Notes: a model not told the origin generated them from the sequence alone. Positions 39,727 to 48,480 are shown, counted from the first letter of the stretch. The stretch: 64,000 nucleotides of DNA from an uncultured Caulobacterales bacterium (GCA_903862425.1 CAIOYC010000014.1:39175-103174), one strand, 5' to 3'. Program-made: numbers and translations.

Positions 39727-40949
39727 TCGCCTTCCTGCGCGGCCGCCTGTGGCTATGGGAACTGTCTGCCCTCGCCTGGCTGCTGCTGCTGCCATACATC
39801 CTGACCGCGCACGGCCACATGGACTGGTCGGGTCACGCGCTGGGGCGCGACTTCGTCAACTACTGGACCGGCGGGCAGATGGTGCGCGAGGGCCATGTCC
39901 TGCCCATCTTCGACCGCGACGCCTTCCTGGCGGCCGAACATCGCCTGTTCGACCCGCGCCTGCCTTTCCACTTCTGGTCTTATCCGCCGGTGGCGCTGTT
40001 TCTGGTCGCGCCGCTGGGCTGGCTACCCTATGTGCCCGCCCTGGTCGCCTGGAGCCTGTTCGGCGTGTTGGCCCTGGTCCCGGCGGCCCGGCGCTTCTTC
40101 GCCCTGATGCCCGAGGCGGTGCTGCTGGTCGCGTGCCCGGCGACGGCCATCGATATCGCCCTGGGCCAGAACGGCGCCATCACCGCCGCCATCCTGATCG
40201 GCGGTCTGGCGCTGTGGCCGCACCGACCGCGCACCGCCGGCGCGGTGCTGGGCCTGCTGATCTTCAAGCCGCAGATCGCGCTGATGTTGCCCATCGCGGT
40301 GCTGGCCGAGCGGCGCTGGGGCACGATGTCAGCCGCCGGCGCCGTGGCTGCGGGCCTGCTCCTGCTGTCCGTCCCGGTGTTCGGGCTCGACGCCTGGCGC
40401 GCCTTCTTCGGCCAGACGCTGGAGACCCAGAGGCTGATGCTGACCCAGGGCGTCGGTCCCTTCCAGTGGATGATGCCGACCTTCCTGATGTCGGGACGCC
40501 TGCTCGGCCTGCCCTTAGCCGTCGCCGCCGGACTGCAGACCATGGCCGCCATAGCCGCCGTCTGGGCGGTCTGGACCGGCTGGCGGTCGAAAGGGGATCA
40601 CGAGGCCAAGGCGGCGCTGCTGATGGCGGCCACCTTCGTCGCCTCGCCCCAGGCCTTCAACTACGACCTGATCCCCGCCGCCTGCGCCGCGCTGGTGCTG
40701 TGGCGACGCGATCAGACCAGCTTCGGCCACGCCCTCGCCCTGTTGGTCTGGGGCCTGCCGATCCTGATGATCGCCCTTCAGGCCATGGACGCCATCGGCG
40801 AGCGCGGCTACCTGATGAAGCCGGTAATGATCATCGCCCCCCTCGCCCTCGCCGGAGCGATGTGGCGGCTGCACCGGCTCTGCGATCAGCCGAGCTTGAG
40901 CGCCGAGGCCAGGGCTTCGACCGCCGGGGAGCTGGCTTCGAACACATAG
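39723..40949 (+). CDS. GT87 (DUF2029) membrane glycosyltransferase
   Basis: A 408-residue protein with about ten helices, translationally coupled to the GT-C gene (ATGA at 39723-39726). Family features are RDFVNYWTGG early (the Asp of the first loop), FWSYPPVALFLVAPL, IALGQNGAITAAILIGG and FKPQIALMLPI, all typical of GT87 polyprenyl-phosphate-mannose-type transferases. The last 21 codons run 64 bases into the 3' end of hisG on the other strand, an unusually long convergent overlap. Likely part of envelope glycan building with its neighbour; sugar and acceptor unknown. Confidence 0.85.
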   Translation: MIAFLRGRLWLWELSALAWLLLLPYILTAHGHMDWSGHALGRDFVNYWTGGQMVREGHVLPIFDRDAFLAAEHRLFDPRLPFHFWSYPPVALFLVAPLGWLPYVPALVAWSLFGVLALVPAARRFFALMPEAVLLVACPATAIDIALGQNGAITAAILIGGLALWPHRPRTAGAVLGLLIFKPQIALMLPIAVLAERRWGTMSAAGAVAAGLLLLSVPVFGLDAWRAFFGQTLETQRLMLTQGVGPFQWMMPTFLMSGRLLGLPLAVAAGLQTMAAIAAVWAVWTGWRSKGDHEAKAALLMAATFVASPQAFNYDLIPAACAALVLWRRDQTSFGHALALLVWGLPILMIALQAMDAIGERGYLMKPVMIIAPLALAGAMWRLHRLCDQPSLSAEARASTAGELASNT

Positions 40950-41845
40950 TCCGGGCGGGTGACGCTGACCGGCTCCACCCCCGCCGACGCAAGGGCCGCG
41001 GCCACGTCGAACAGCAGCTTTTCCGGCACGAGAAGCACGTTGGCGCGGCGTGAGCCGTTCATCGGGAACAGGGGCTCCAGCGCCGCTTCGGCCTTGGCGT
41101 CGAACTCAGGCGGCCAGCGCAGGGAGACGAGGCTTCGCCCGCGCCCACGGGCCTCCACCACCGCCATCAGGCGGCGCAGAGGCTGCAGGTGCTCGGCGGT
41201 CCACGGCGCGTGCAGCGAGGCCGCGAGCTGAGCCTCGCTCTTCAGGATCGTTCCGTCGGAGAGGATCTTGAGATTGTTGGCGGCGAGGGTCGCGCCGGTG
41301 GTGGTGATGTCCACCACCAGTTCCGCCGCGCCGTTGGCAGGCGCCGCCTCGGTCGCTCCGGCCGACTCGACGATGCGATAGTCCAGCACGCCCCGCGCGG
41401 CGAAGAAGCTGCGGGTCTGGCGGTCGTACTTGGTAGCCACGCGCAGCCGCTGGCCGGTGCGGGCGAGGTAGAGGTGCGCCACCTCCTCCACGTCCGCCAT
41501 GGTGTCCACGTCGATCCAGCTCTGCGGGGCGGCGACCACGAGGTCGGCCCGGCCGAAGCCGAGCGGGCGGAGCAGGCTGACCCGCGTCTCCAGCACCGGC
41601 GCGCGCTCGCGTAGCACGTCCTCGCCGGTGACGCCCAGATGCACCTCGCCAAGGTCCAACGCCGCGGCGATGTCGCCCGCCGAGAGCAGGCGTACATCCA
41701 CACCGGGCAGTTCACGGATACGGGCGCGATAGCCGCGCTCCCCGCCATCGGTTTCGAGCCGCAGCCCGGCGTCCGCCAGCCAGGCTTCGGTCTGTTCCTT
41801 CAACCGCCCCTTGGAGGGGATGGCGAGGATGAGTGGTTCGGTCAT
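40886..41845 (-). CDS. hisG: ATP phosphoribosyltransferase catalytic subunit
   Basis: A 319-residue enzyme for the first step of histidine synthesis. The two periplasmic-binding-like lobes span about 1-230: LAIPSKGRL, VRLLSAGDIAAALDLGEVHLGVTGED, VATKYDRQT, and the PRPP-binding loop ELVVDITTTGATLAANNLK. About 85 further residues follow, which is longer than the short HisG (roughly 210-230) that normally partners HisZ, and near the long, self-regulated form. It overlaps hisZ by ATGA at 41842-41845. Confidence 0.94.
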   Translation of the reverse strand: MTEPLILAIPSKGRLKEQTEAWLADAGLRLETDGGERGYRARIRELPGVDVRLLSAGDIAAALDLGEVHLGVTGEDVLRERAPVLETRVSLLRPLGFGRADLVVAAPQSWIDVDTMADVEEVAHLYLARTGQRLRVATKYDRQTRSFFAARGVLDYRIVESAGATEAAPANGAAELVVDITTTGATLAANNLKILSDGTILKSEAQLAASLHAPWTAEHLQPLRRLMAVVEARGRGRSLVSLRWPPEFDAKAEAALEPLFPMNGSRRANVLLVPEKLLFDVAAALASAGVEPVSVTRPDYVFEASSPAVEALASALKLG

Positions 41846-43002
41846 GATCCACTCCAGGCTAATGCCGGGCGCACCATGCAGCCCACGGCGCCGCGCGCAC
41901 CGCCCAGGCGCTCGGGCAGGCCGTCATAGCGCCCGCCGCCGGCGATGGGCTCGTCTCCGGAAAGCGAGGGCGAGGTCACTTCGAACAGCACCCCGTCATA
42001 ATAGCCGAAGGGTCGGGCGAAGCCGGTGGCCAGGGTCGGCAGGTCGGTGGCCACGCCCGCGAGCGCCAAGGTCTTCAGCCGCTGCATCCAGGTCTCCAGC
42101 GGCCGTGACAGGTCGCCCTTGGCCTCGGCGGCCAGACTGTCGACCTCCGATAGGGCCTGATGCACCGGGGCGGAAATCTTCAGGTAGCGGCGGATCAGGT
42201 CGCTCTCGGCCGGGCTGAGCGGCGGGCTGTTGGCGGCTTCCGCGCGCAGGGCCAGCCGATGCACGATCTCCGCCGGGGTACGCCCGCCCACGGGCTGGAT
42301 GCCGGCAAGGCGCCACAGCTCCTCGAGCATGCCCGCCGCCTCGCCTTCGGGCAGGTCGGCCAGGGTGGCGGCCAGGCGCCCATTGGAGAGGCGTCCACCA
42401 TCCTTGCGGGCGGGCGGCCCGACGGCGCGGTCGAGTTCACGGGCCAGCAGGCGCGGATTGGGCAGGGCGCGCACCAGCCGGGCCGCCGTGGTCTCCGGCA
42501 GGCCGATGGCGGCGAGAAAGGCGTGGAACAGGCCCACGTCGCCGAAGCGCAGGTTGAGGTCGCGCCGCCCGCCGGCCTGCACGGCGCTATAGGCCAGGCC
42601 GGCCACCAGGGCGTCCTCCCCCGCCGGGTCGTCGCTGGGGCCGAGCAATTCCAGCCCCACCTGGGCGAACTCCGCCGGACGGTCGGGCTCGGGCGTGCGA
42701 TAGGCGTCGCCGGCATAGAGGTAGCGACCTTTGGCGGCGCCCGCACCGATGTGCGCGCGGGTGACGGGAATGGTGAAGTCCGGCCGCATGGCCTGATCCT
42801 CGCCCTCGCCGCTCACCAGGATCAGCTTCGCCCGCAGCGCTTCGCCGGTAAGATCGAGCAAGAGGCCGAGGGGTTGCAGCACCGCCGGCTCCACCCACTG
42901 GCCGTGGTAGCGTTCGGCGAAGGCCTCGAACGGCGCACGCACCTGGGCCAGCACTTCGGCCGGCGGCGGGGTCTCGCGACCGAAGGCGAGCGGCGGCGTC
43001 AC
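41842..43002 (-). CDS. hisZ: ATP phosphoribosyltransferase regulatory subunit HisZ
   Basis: A 386-residue HisRS paralogue without synthetase activity. Class II motifs are degenerate: motif 2 remains as RYLYAGDAYRTPEPDRPAEFAQVGLELLG, here noted as two parts, RYLYAGDAYRT and EFAQVGLELLG, and the end has AGGGRYDGLPERLG. HisZ is needed for activity and histidine feedback of short HisG enzymes. It overlaps hisS by four bases upstream and hisG by four downstream, so the three form one translational unit. Confidence 0.9.
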   Translation of the reverse strand: MTPPLAFGRETPPPAEVLAQVRAPFEAFAERYHGQWVEPAVLQPLGLLLDLTGEALRAKLILVSGEGEDQAMRPDFTIPVTRAHIGAGAAKGRYLYAGDAYRTPEPDRPAEFAQVGLELLGPSDDPAGEDALVAGLAYSAVQAGGRRDLNLRFGDVGLFHAFLAAIGLPETTAARLVRALPNPRLLARELDRAVGPPARKDGGRLSNGRLAATLADLPEGEAAGMLEELWRLAGIQPVGGRTPAEIVHRLALRAEAANSPPLSPAESDLIRRYLKISAPVHQALSEVDSLAAEAKGDLSRPLETWMQRLKTLALAGVATDLPTLATGFARPFGYYDGVLFEVTSPSLSGDEPIAGGGRYDGLPERLGGARGAVGCMVRPALAWSGS

Positions 43003-44468
43003 TTGCCGGCCACGATGCGCTGGATGAAGGCGACCATCTCGCCGCGCGGCACGGTGGCCTGGCCTGGGCGCTCGGACTTCCAGGCGGCGTTGTCGCTCAC
43101 CTGACCGGCGAGGGCGCGGCCCTGATCGAGGTCCTTGATGGTGACCGTCCCGGCGGCCAGTTCGTCGCCGCCCATCATCACGACGGCGGGCGCGCCGCGA
43201 CGGTCGGCATACTTCATCTGCGCCTTCATGCCGGAGGCGCCGAGATAGACCTCCGCCGGAATGCCCGCGCCGCGCAGGTCGCCGGCCAGCTTGAAATACT
43301 CCGCCATGTCGTCCTGGGAGAAGGCGATGATCACCACCGGCCCGCGCGCCTCGCCGCCCGGCGAACGGCCGGCGGCGCGCAGGGTAGCGGCCAGGCGCGA
43401 GACGCCGAATGAAAATCCCGTCGCCGGGGTGCGCTCGCCGGTGAAGCGCGCCACCAGATCGTCATAGCGCCCGCCGCCGCCGATGGAGCCGAACGACACC
43501 CGCTTGCCCGCCGCATCCTCGACCAGCGCCTCGGCCTCGAACACAGGGCCGGTATAGTATTCCAGCCCGCGCACGATGGAGGGGTCGAATAGCGCCCTGT
43601 CTTCGCCGACGCCGAGCCCGCCGAGCGCCACGCCGATGGCCTGCAACTCCTTCAGCCCCTCGTCACCTTCCGCCGAGCCGCCGATGACGGTAGCGATGGC
43701 GTCCAGGGTCTCGGTGCGCGATCCTCGACCGGCGGCGGTGAAGGCTATCACCGCCTCGATACCTTTGGCCGAAAGTCCGGCGCCCTTGGTGAAGTCGCCG
43801 CTCTCGTCCAGCCGCCCCTCGCCGAGCAGCAGACGCACTCCGTTCGGGCCCAGCCGGTCGAGCTTGTCCACCGCGCGTAGCACGGCCAGCTTCTGGCCCT
43901 CGCTCGACACCCCGGCGGCGGAGAGCAACCCGTTGAGCAGCTTGCGATTGTTGATTTTCACCACCGCCTGGCCCCTCGGCAGACCGGCGGCCTCAAGCCC
44001 CTGCACGGCCATGGCGATGATCTCGGCGTCGGCTTCGGGGCGGGCGGAGCCCACCGTGTCGGCGTCGCACTGGATGAATTCGCGGAAGCGCCCCGGCCCC
44101 GGCTTCTCGTTGCGCCACACCGGCCCGTAGGCGTAGCGGCGGAAGGGCTTGGGCAGGGTCTCCCAGGTCTGGGCGGCGAACCGGGCGAGCGGGGCGGTGA
44201 GGTCGTAGCGCAGCGCCATCCACTGCTCATCATCGTCCTGCATCGCGAACACGCCCTCGTTCGGGCGGTCGCTGTCGGGCAGGAACTTGCCGAGCGCATC
44301 GGCATATTCGAAGGCCGGCGTGTCCAGCGCCTCGAAGCCATAGGCCTCATAGACCTCGGCCACCGCCTGAACGATGGCCCGCTCTGCCCGAAGGTCGCGC
44401 GCGCGCCGGTCCCCGAACCCACGCGGGTTACGGGCCTCCGGCCGGAAAGGAGTCTGGGCGTCATCCAT
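42999..44468 (-). CDS. hisS: Histidyl-tRNA synthetase
   Basis: A 489-residue class II synthetase. Motif 2 is FRRYAYGPVWRNEKPGPGRFREF (split: FRRYAYGPVWRNE, PGRFREF), the histidine-A box is GLEYYTGPVFE, motif 3 lies in GFSFGVSRLA, and the C-terminal anticodon-binding domain is about residues 385-470. The ATG at 44468 is used; another at 44464 is out of frame. It heads the hisS-hisZ-hisG unit. Confidence 0.96.
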   Translation of the reverse strand: MDDAQTPFRPEARNPRGFGDRRARDLRAERAIVQAVAEVYEAYGFEALDTPAFEYADALGKFLPDSDRPNEGVFAMQDDDEQWMALRYDLTAPLARFAAQTWETLPKPFRRYAYGPVWRNEKPGPGRFREFIQCDADTVGSARPEADAEIIAMAVQGLEAAGLPRGQAVVKINNRKLLNGLLSAAGVSSEGQKLAVLRAVDKLDRLGPNGVRLLLGEGRLDESGDFTKGAGLSAKGIEAVIAFTAAGRGSRTETLDAIATVIGGSAEGDEGLKELQAIGVALGGLGVGEDRALFDPSIVRGLEYYTGPVFEAEALVEDAAGKRVSFGSIGGGGRYDDLVARFTGERTPATGFSFGVSRLAATLRAAGRSPGGEARGPVVIIAFSQDDMAEYFKLAGDLRGAGIPAEVYLGASGMKAQMKYADRRGAPAVVMMGGDELAAGTVTIKDLDQGRALAGQVSDNAAWKSERPGQATVPRGEMVAFIQRIVAGK

Positions 44469-44528
44469 GCCGCGCGCTTAGCGGATCAGGGCCGGAGCGG
44501 CAAGGAAGGGCGCCTGCGACGCCGGAAT

Positions 44529-44822
44529 TCAGACCGACCCCAACCCTTCCACGAAGATCACGCGGTAGTCCGCGCCCTTCAGCCGGTGGACGAGGGCCGC
44601 CTGATAGGCTGGGCTGTCGTACCAGGCCTTGGCGGCGGCCATGTCGGGGAATTCCAGGATCACCACGCCCTCGGCCGGCTCGCCCTCGACCACCTCGTGC
44701 TTGCCATAGAAGGCCAGGGCCTTCAGGCCCTCGACCCGCGCCGCGCCGGCCATCTTGCCGTAGGTGGCGAACTCTTCGGCGTCCTTGGTCTTGTCGCGGA
44801 TCATGATGGCGTAGGCGGACAT
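44529..44822 (-). CDS. DUF1330 domain protein
   Basis: A 97-residue dimeric alpha-beta barrel protein: MSAYAIMIRDKTKDAEEFATY opens strand 1 and helix 1, and the family signature is VVILEFPDMAAAKAWYDSPAYQAA. DUF1330 proteins resemble the EthD/ABM folds; no enzymatic role is established. It is 25 bases downstream of the TetR gene on the same strand and 60 bases upstream of hisS, so a TetR-DUF1330 pair is possible. Confidence 0.88.
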   Translation of the reverse strand: MSAYAIMIRDKTKDAEEFATYGKMAGAARVEGLKALAFYGKHEVVEGEPAEGVVILEFPDMAAAKAWYDSPAYQAALVHRLKGADYRVIFVEGLGSV

Positions 44823-44847
44823 GGTCGTCTCCCGTCGTTATCGTTGT

Positions 44848-45462
44848 TCAGCCTTCCGGCCACAGGTCCTGTTCGGAGCCCTTGCGGTTCAGCATACGCG
44901 CCGCGCGCTTGACCACCGCCAGCAGATTCTCTGTACGCGCCTCGGCGTCATAGGCGAGGCGGGCCTGGGCCAGGCCCTCCAGCATGAAGCGGGCGAGGTC
45001 GCGGCTGGCCTGCAGGCGCGCGCCGGCGCCGCCCTGCACGAGGTCGAACAGGTGGTCGCCCACCTCCGCCCGGTCGAACGCCGCCTGCGCCTCGGCCACC
45101 CGCGCCTGGACGAGCGGGTCGGTACGGGCGGCGCGCTCCAGTTCGGCGAAGGCGACGAAGGACGGCTCGTGCAGCAGGCGCCAGTAGGCGTCGATGGCGT
45201 GGTCGGTCCGGTCGGGACCGCGCGGGGCTGTCGATGCGGCCGTCTCGAGCAGCTTGGTGCGCAGGGCCTGGATGTGCGCCACCACCGCCTCCACCAGGCT
45301 CTCCCGGTCGGGAAAGTGGTAGAGCATGGCGCCGCGCGTCAGGTTGGCGGCCTCGGCGATGCGGCCGTTGGTGGCCCCGGCATAGCCGATCTCGCCGAAC
45401 AGATGCATGGCCACATCCAGGATGCGGGCGCGGGTGCGGCGGCTCTTGGGCGTGTCGGGCAC
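44848..45462 (-). CDS. TetR family transcriptional regulator
   Basis: About 204 residues from the GTG at 45462, just ahead of the conserved TetR start; the frame extends to a TTG at 45543 and the true start is uncertain. The HTH is ILDVAMHLFGEIGYAGATNGRIAEAANLTRGAMLYHF, with DRESLVEAVV after it (quoted in parts: LFGEIGYAGATNGRIAEAA and LTRGAMLYHF). The C-terminal ligand domain has no close match I recognise. It probably represses itself and the DUF1330 gene, or the divergent plcP-like gene, whose start is about 230 bases away. Confidence 0.85.
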   Translation of the reverse strand: MPDTPKSRRTRARILDVAMHLFGEIGYAGATNGRIAEAANLTRGAMLYHFPDRESLVEAVVAHIQALRTKLLETAASTAPRGPDRTDHAIDAYWRLLHEPSFVAFAELERAARTDPLVQARVAEAQAAFDRAEVGDHLFDLVQGGAGARLQASRDLARFMLEGLAQARLAYDAEARTENLLAVVKRAARMLNRKGSEQDLWPEG

Positions 45463-45600
45463 GACGCGGGTAAGGGTGGTCTCGGGCAACGACGCGATCC
45501 AGGCTTGGCGACAAGCCGCCAGATAGGAGGCCCTCGCGGCCAAACCTAGGCCTTACACCTTAACAGCAGCCGATAAGACCGCCATGCCTCGCGTGGGCGC

Positions 45601-45618
45601 ACGTCACGCCTGCGTCAT
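45601..45618 (+). promoter_or_regulatory. Candidate Pho box upstream of the plcP-like gene
   Basis: ACGTCAC (45601-45607), four bases GCCT, then GCGTCAT (45612-45618). This is two 7-base direct repeats at an 11-base period with GTCA invariant, matching the PhoB half-site CTGTCAT-N4-CTGTCAT at 4/7 and 5/7 positions. It lies 77 bases before the ATG at 45695, a usual distance. Supported by the function of the downstream pair; not tested against background frequency. Confidence 0.5.
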
Positions 45619-45694
45619 GCAATCAGCTTACGGCCCGGGCAGTTGTGCTCAGAGTATCGCGTTCCACCATTGCGCCTTGAGGGGAACAGGCCCG

Positions 45695-46543
45695 ATGACC
45701 GACCCAATCCGCCACTACCGCACCGTCTTCATCTCCGATGTCCACCTCGGCACCCGCGGTTGCCAGGCCGAACTGTTGCTCGACTTCATCAGGTCGATCG
45801 AGTGCGACACCCTCTACCTCGTCGGCGACATCATCGACGGCTGGAAGATGAAGTCGGGCGGCTGGTACTGGCCGCAAAGCCACAACGACGTGGTGCAGAA
45901 GGTGCTGCGTCTTGCTCGTAAAGGGGTGAACGTCATCTATGTGCCGGGCAATCACGACGACCGAATCCGCGATTTCTGCGGCATCCATTTCGGCGGCGTG
46001 GTCGTGGCGCGTGACATCATCCACGAGGCGGCGGACGGCAAGCGCTATCTGGTCCTGCACGGCGACGAGTTCGACGGAGTGGTGGAGCACGCGAAGTGGC
46101 TCGCCTTCCTCGGCGACTGGGCCTATAGGGCCTTGCTCGGAGCCAACACCGGGTGGAATCTGATCCGCAGGCGGATGGGATTCGGCTACTGGAGCCTGTC
46201 GGCCTTCGTGAAGGTCAAGGTGAAGAACGCTTTGCAGTTCATCGAGAATTTCGAACTGGCGGTTGCAGGCGAGGCGCGTCGGCGCGGTGTCGATGGCGTG
46301 ATCTGCGGCCACATCCACCACGCCGAGATGCGCGACATCGACGGGGTGACCTACATAAACGACGGCGACTGGGTGGAGAGCTGCACCGCCCTGGTCGAAC
46401 ATGCCGACGGCCGGATGGAGATCCTTGACTGGGCCAGGCTGCGCGGCTGGTCCATGCTGGATCGTGGGGCGCAGGTCCAGGTACAAATCCAGGCTCAGGG
46501 CGCGCGCCCCTTCGCGCCGGAGCCGGAGGCCCTCCCCGCCTGA
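45695..46543 (+). CDS. plcP: PlcP-type metallophosphoesterase (phospholipase C, LpxH-like)
   Basis: A 282-residue calcineurin-fold enzyme. Metal ligands: SDVHLG (14-19), GDIIDGW (44-50), PGNHDD (84-89), LHGDEFD (121-127) and GHIHHAE (205-211). Such proteins are usually labelled UDP-2,3-diacylglucosamine hydrolase, but the motif YLVGDIIDGW with WYWPQSHND and the immediate GT4 partner match PlcP of Sinorhizobium, which cleaves phospholipid head groups when phosphate is short. The ATG at 45695 follows GAGGGG at 45679-45684. No signal peptide; it would act on the inner leaflet. LpxH activity remains possible. Confidence 0.75.
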   Translation: MTDPIRHYRTVFISDVHLGTRGCQAELLLDFIRSIECDTLYLVGDIIDGWKMKSGGWYWPQSHNDVVQKVLRLARKGVNVIYVPGNHDDRIRDFCGIHFGGVVVARDIIHEAADGKRYLVLHGDEFDGVVEHAKWLAFLGDWAYRALLGANTGWNLIRRRMGFGYWSLSAFVKVKVKNALQFIENFELAVAGEARRRGVDGVICGHIHHAEMRDIDGVTYINDGDWVESCTALVEHADGRMEILDWARLRGWSMLDRGAQVQVQIQAQGARPFAPEPEALPA

Positions 46544-47676
46544 TGCGGATCCTGATCGCCACAGACGCCTGGGAGCCGCAGGTCAACGGGGTGGTCCGCA
46601 CCCTGCTGCGCACCATCGCCGAGATGCGCGCTATGGGCCACGTGGTCGATGTGGTCTCGCCCGACCAGTTCCCCACCCTGCCCATGCCGACCTATCCGGA
46701 GATCAAGCTGGCTCTGGGCGCCTACGAAGGCATGCAGGACCGGTTCCGCGCCTTCGAGCCGGAGGCCATCCACATCGCCACCGAGGGCCCCGTCGGCCTC
46801 GCCGCGCGTCGGCTGTGCCTGGAGTGGAAGCTGCCCTTCACCACCAGCTACCACACCCGTTTTCCCGAATACCTGTCCGCCCGCCTGCCCGTGCCGCCCG
46901 CCGCCGGCTATGCCTACATGCGCTGGTTCCACAAGCCGTCGGGCCGCGTGATGGTGGCCACCCCCACCATGCGCGAGGAGCTGGAGCGTCACGGCTTCCG
47001 CAACCTCAGCTATTGGACGCGGGGGGTCGACACAGACCTCTTCCAGATGCGCCCCGGCGAGCTCGAAGGCTTCCCCGGTTGGCCCGAGCCTGAGGAACTG
47101 AAGGGCCTGCCGCGCCCCATCTTCCTGAATGTCGGTCGTGTGGCTGTGGAGAAGAACATCGAGGCCTTCGTCGAGCTCGACCTGCCGGGCTCCAAGGTCG
47201 TCGTCGGCGATGGCCCCTCCCGCGAGGAGCTGGCCGCCAAATACCCCCAAGTCGTCTTCACCGGCGCACGGTTCGGTGAGAGGCTGGCCGCCTATTTCGC
47301 CTGGTCCGACGTGTTCGTCTTCCCCTCGCTCACCGACACCTTCGGGCTGGTGATCCTGGAGGCCATGGCCACGGGCGCGCCGGTGGCCGCCTATCCCGCC
47401 CCCGGCCCCATCGACCTGATCCCCGGCTCCGGCGCGGGCGCGTGCAATGCGGATCTGCGCCAGGCCTGCCTCGACTGTCTCGGGATCGACCGCCATGCGG
47501 TGCGCGCCTATGCGGAGAAGTTCTCCTGGCGCGCCTCGGCCGAACAGTTCGTGGCCAATCTCGAACCCTATCCCGAACCGCAGAAGACCAAGTTCTGGAA
47601 GCGCCTGCGCCGCCTCGCCAACCTGCGCCGCGCCCGCGCCCACCAGCCGCCGCAAGGCCTCGACCTCGGGGCCTAG
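46543..47676 (+). CDS. GT4 glycosyltransferase, diacylglycerol (Agt) type
   Basis: A 377-residue GT-B enzyme of family 4. The N-terminal half has LIATDAWEPQVNGVVRTL and TTSYHTRFPEY; the C-terminal donor domain has FLNVGRVAVEKN and the E-x7-E motif in DTFGLVILEAMATGAP. It starts within the plcP stop (TGATG at 46541-46545). In alphaproteobacteria this neighbour of PlcP uses the released diacylglycerol to make glucosyl or glucuronosyl glycolipid, replacing phospholipid. A basic C-terminal helix (RLRRLANLRRARAH) could hold it to the membrane. The donor sugar is not readable. Confidence 0.82.
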   Translation: MRILIATDAWEPQVNGVVRTLLRTIAEMRAMGHVVDVVSPDQFPTLPMPTYPEIKLALGAYEGMQDRFRAFEPEAIHIATEGPVGLAARRLCLEWKLPFTTSYHTRFPEYLSARLPVPPAAGYAYMRWFHKPSGRVMVATPTMREELERHGFRNLSYWTRGVDTDLFQMRPGELEGFPGWPEPEELKGLPRPIFLNVGRVAVEKNIEAFVELDLPGSKVVVGDGPSREELAAKYPQVVFTGARFGERLAAYFAWSDVFVFPSLTDTFGLVILEAMATGAPVAAYPAPGPIDLIPGSGAGACNADLRQACLDCLGIDRHAVRAYAEKFSWRASAEQFVANLEPYPEPQKTKFWKRLRRLANLRRARAHQPPQGLDLGA

Positions 47677-47715
47677 ACCCCGCGCCAATCCCAGACCCAC
47701 AGAAGAAGAACGGCC

Positions 47716-48480
47716 ATGAACCTCAAGGACCGCATTATCGTCATCACCGGCGCCGCCAGCGGCATCGGCCGGGCCATGGCCGTGCGCTTCCACGACGAGG
47801 GGCCGAAGCTGATCGTCTGCGCCGACCGCGACGAGGCGGGCGCGAAGGAGACGGCGGCCATGGTCGGCGGCGTGGCCTTCAAGGTCGATGTGTCGGTCGA
47901 AGCCGACATCCAGGGCCTGATCGAAACCGTGGAGGCCGATCACGGCCCCATCGACCTGTTCTGCTCCAATGCCGGGATCGGCATCGGCGGCGGGGCCGAG
48001 GCGCCCAATGACGGCTGGCAGAAGATCTGGGACATCAATGTCATGGCCCACGTCTGGGCCGCGCGTCACCTTGTTCCGCTCATGGCGGCGCGCGGCGGCG
48101 GCTATCTGCTCAACACCGCCTCGGCCGCCGGCCTGCTGTCGCAGATCGGCTCCGCCCCCTATGCGGTGACCAAGCACGCCGCCGTCGGTCTGGCCGAATG
48201 GCTGGCCATCACCCACGGCGACCAGGGCATCAAGGTCTCGGTGCTGTGCCCGCAGGCGGTGCGCACCGCCATGACCGCCGGCAACGAGGACGGCGTGGCC
48301 AGCGTCGACGGCATGATGGAGCCTGCCGAACTGGCCGAGGTGGTCGTCAAATCCATCGGGACCGAGGAGTTCCTGATCCTGCCCCACCCCCAGGTGCTCG
48401 ACTACATGCGCAGGAAGACCGCCGACTACGACCGCTGGATCGGCGGCATGCGCAAGCTGAACCGGGCCTACAAGGGATAG
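47716..48480 (+). CDS. Short-chain dehydrogenase/reductase
   Basis: A 254-residue classical SDR with TGAASGIG at the dinucleotide fold, an acidic residue in CADRDEAG that favours NAD(H), a CSNAGIG variant of NNAG, and the active site S...YAVTK. It starts 39 bases after the GT4 gene on the same strand. A link to lipid remodelling is not evident. The 117 bases to the next gene, convergent, contain no feature I can name. Confidence 0.85.
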   Translation: MNLKDRIIVITGAASGIGRAMAVRFHDEGPKLIVCADRDEAGAKETAAMVGGVAFKVDVSVEADIQGLIETVEADHGPIDLFCSNAGIGIGGGAEAPNDGWQKIWDINVMAHVWAARHLVPLMAARGGGYLLNTASAAGLLSQIGSAPYAVTKHAAVGLAEWLAITHGDQGIKVSVLCPQAVRTAMTAGNEDGVASVDGMMEPAELAEVVVKSIGTEEFLILPHPQVLDYMRRKTADYDRWIGGMRKLNRAYKG

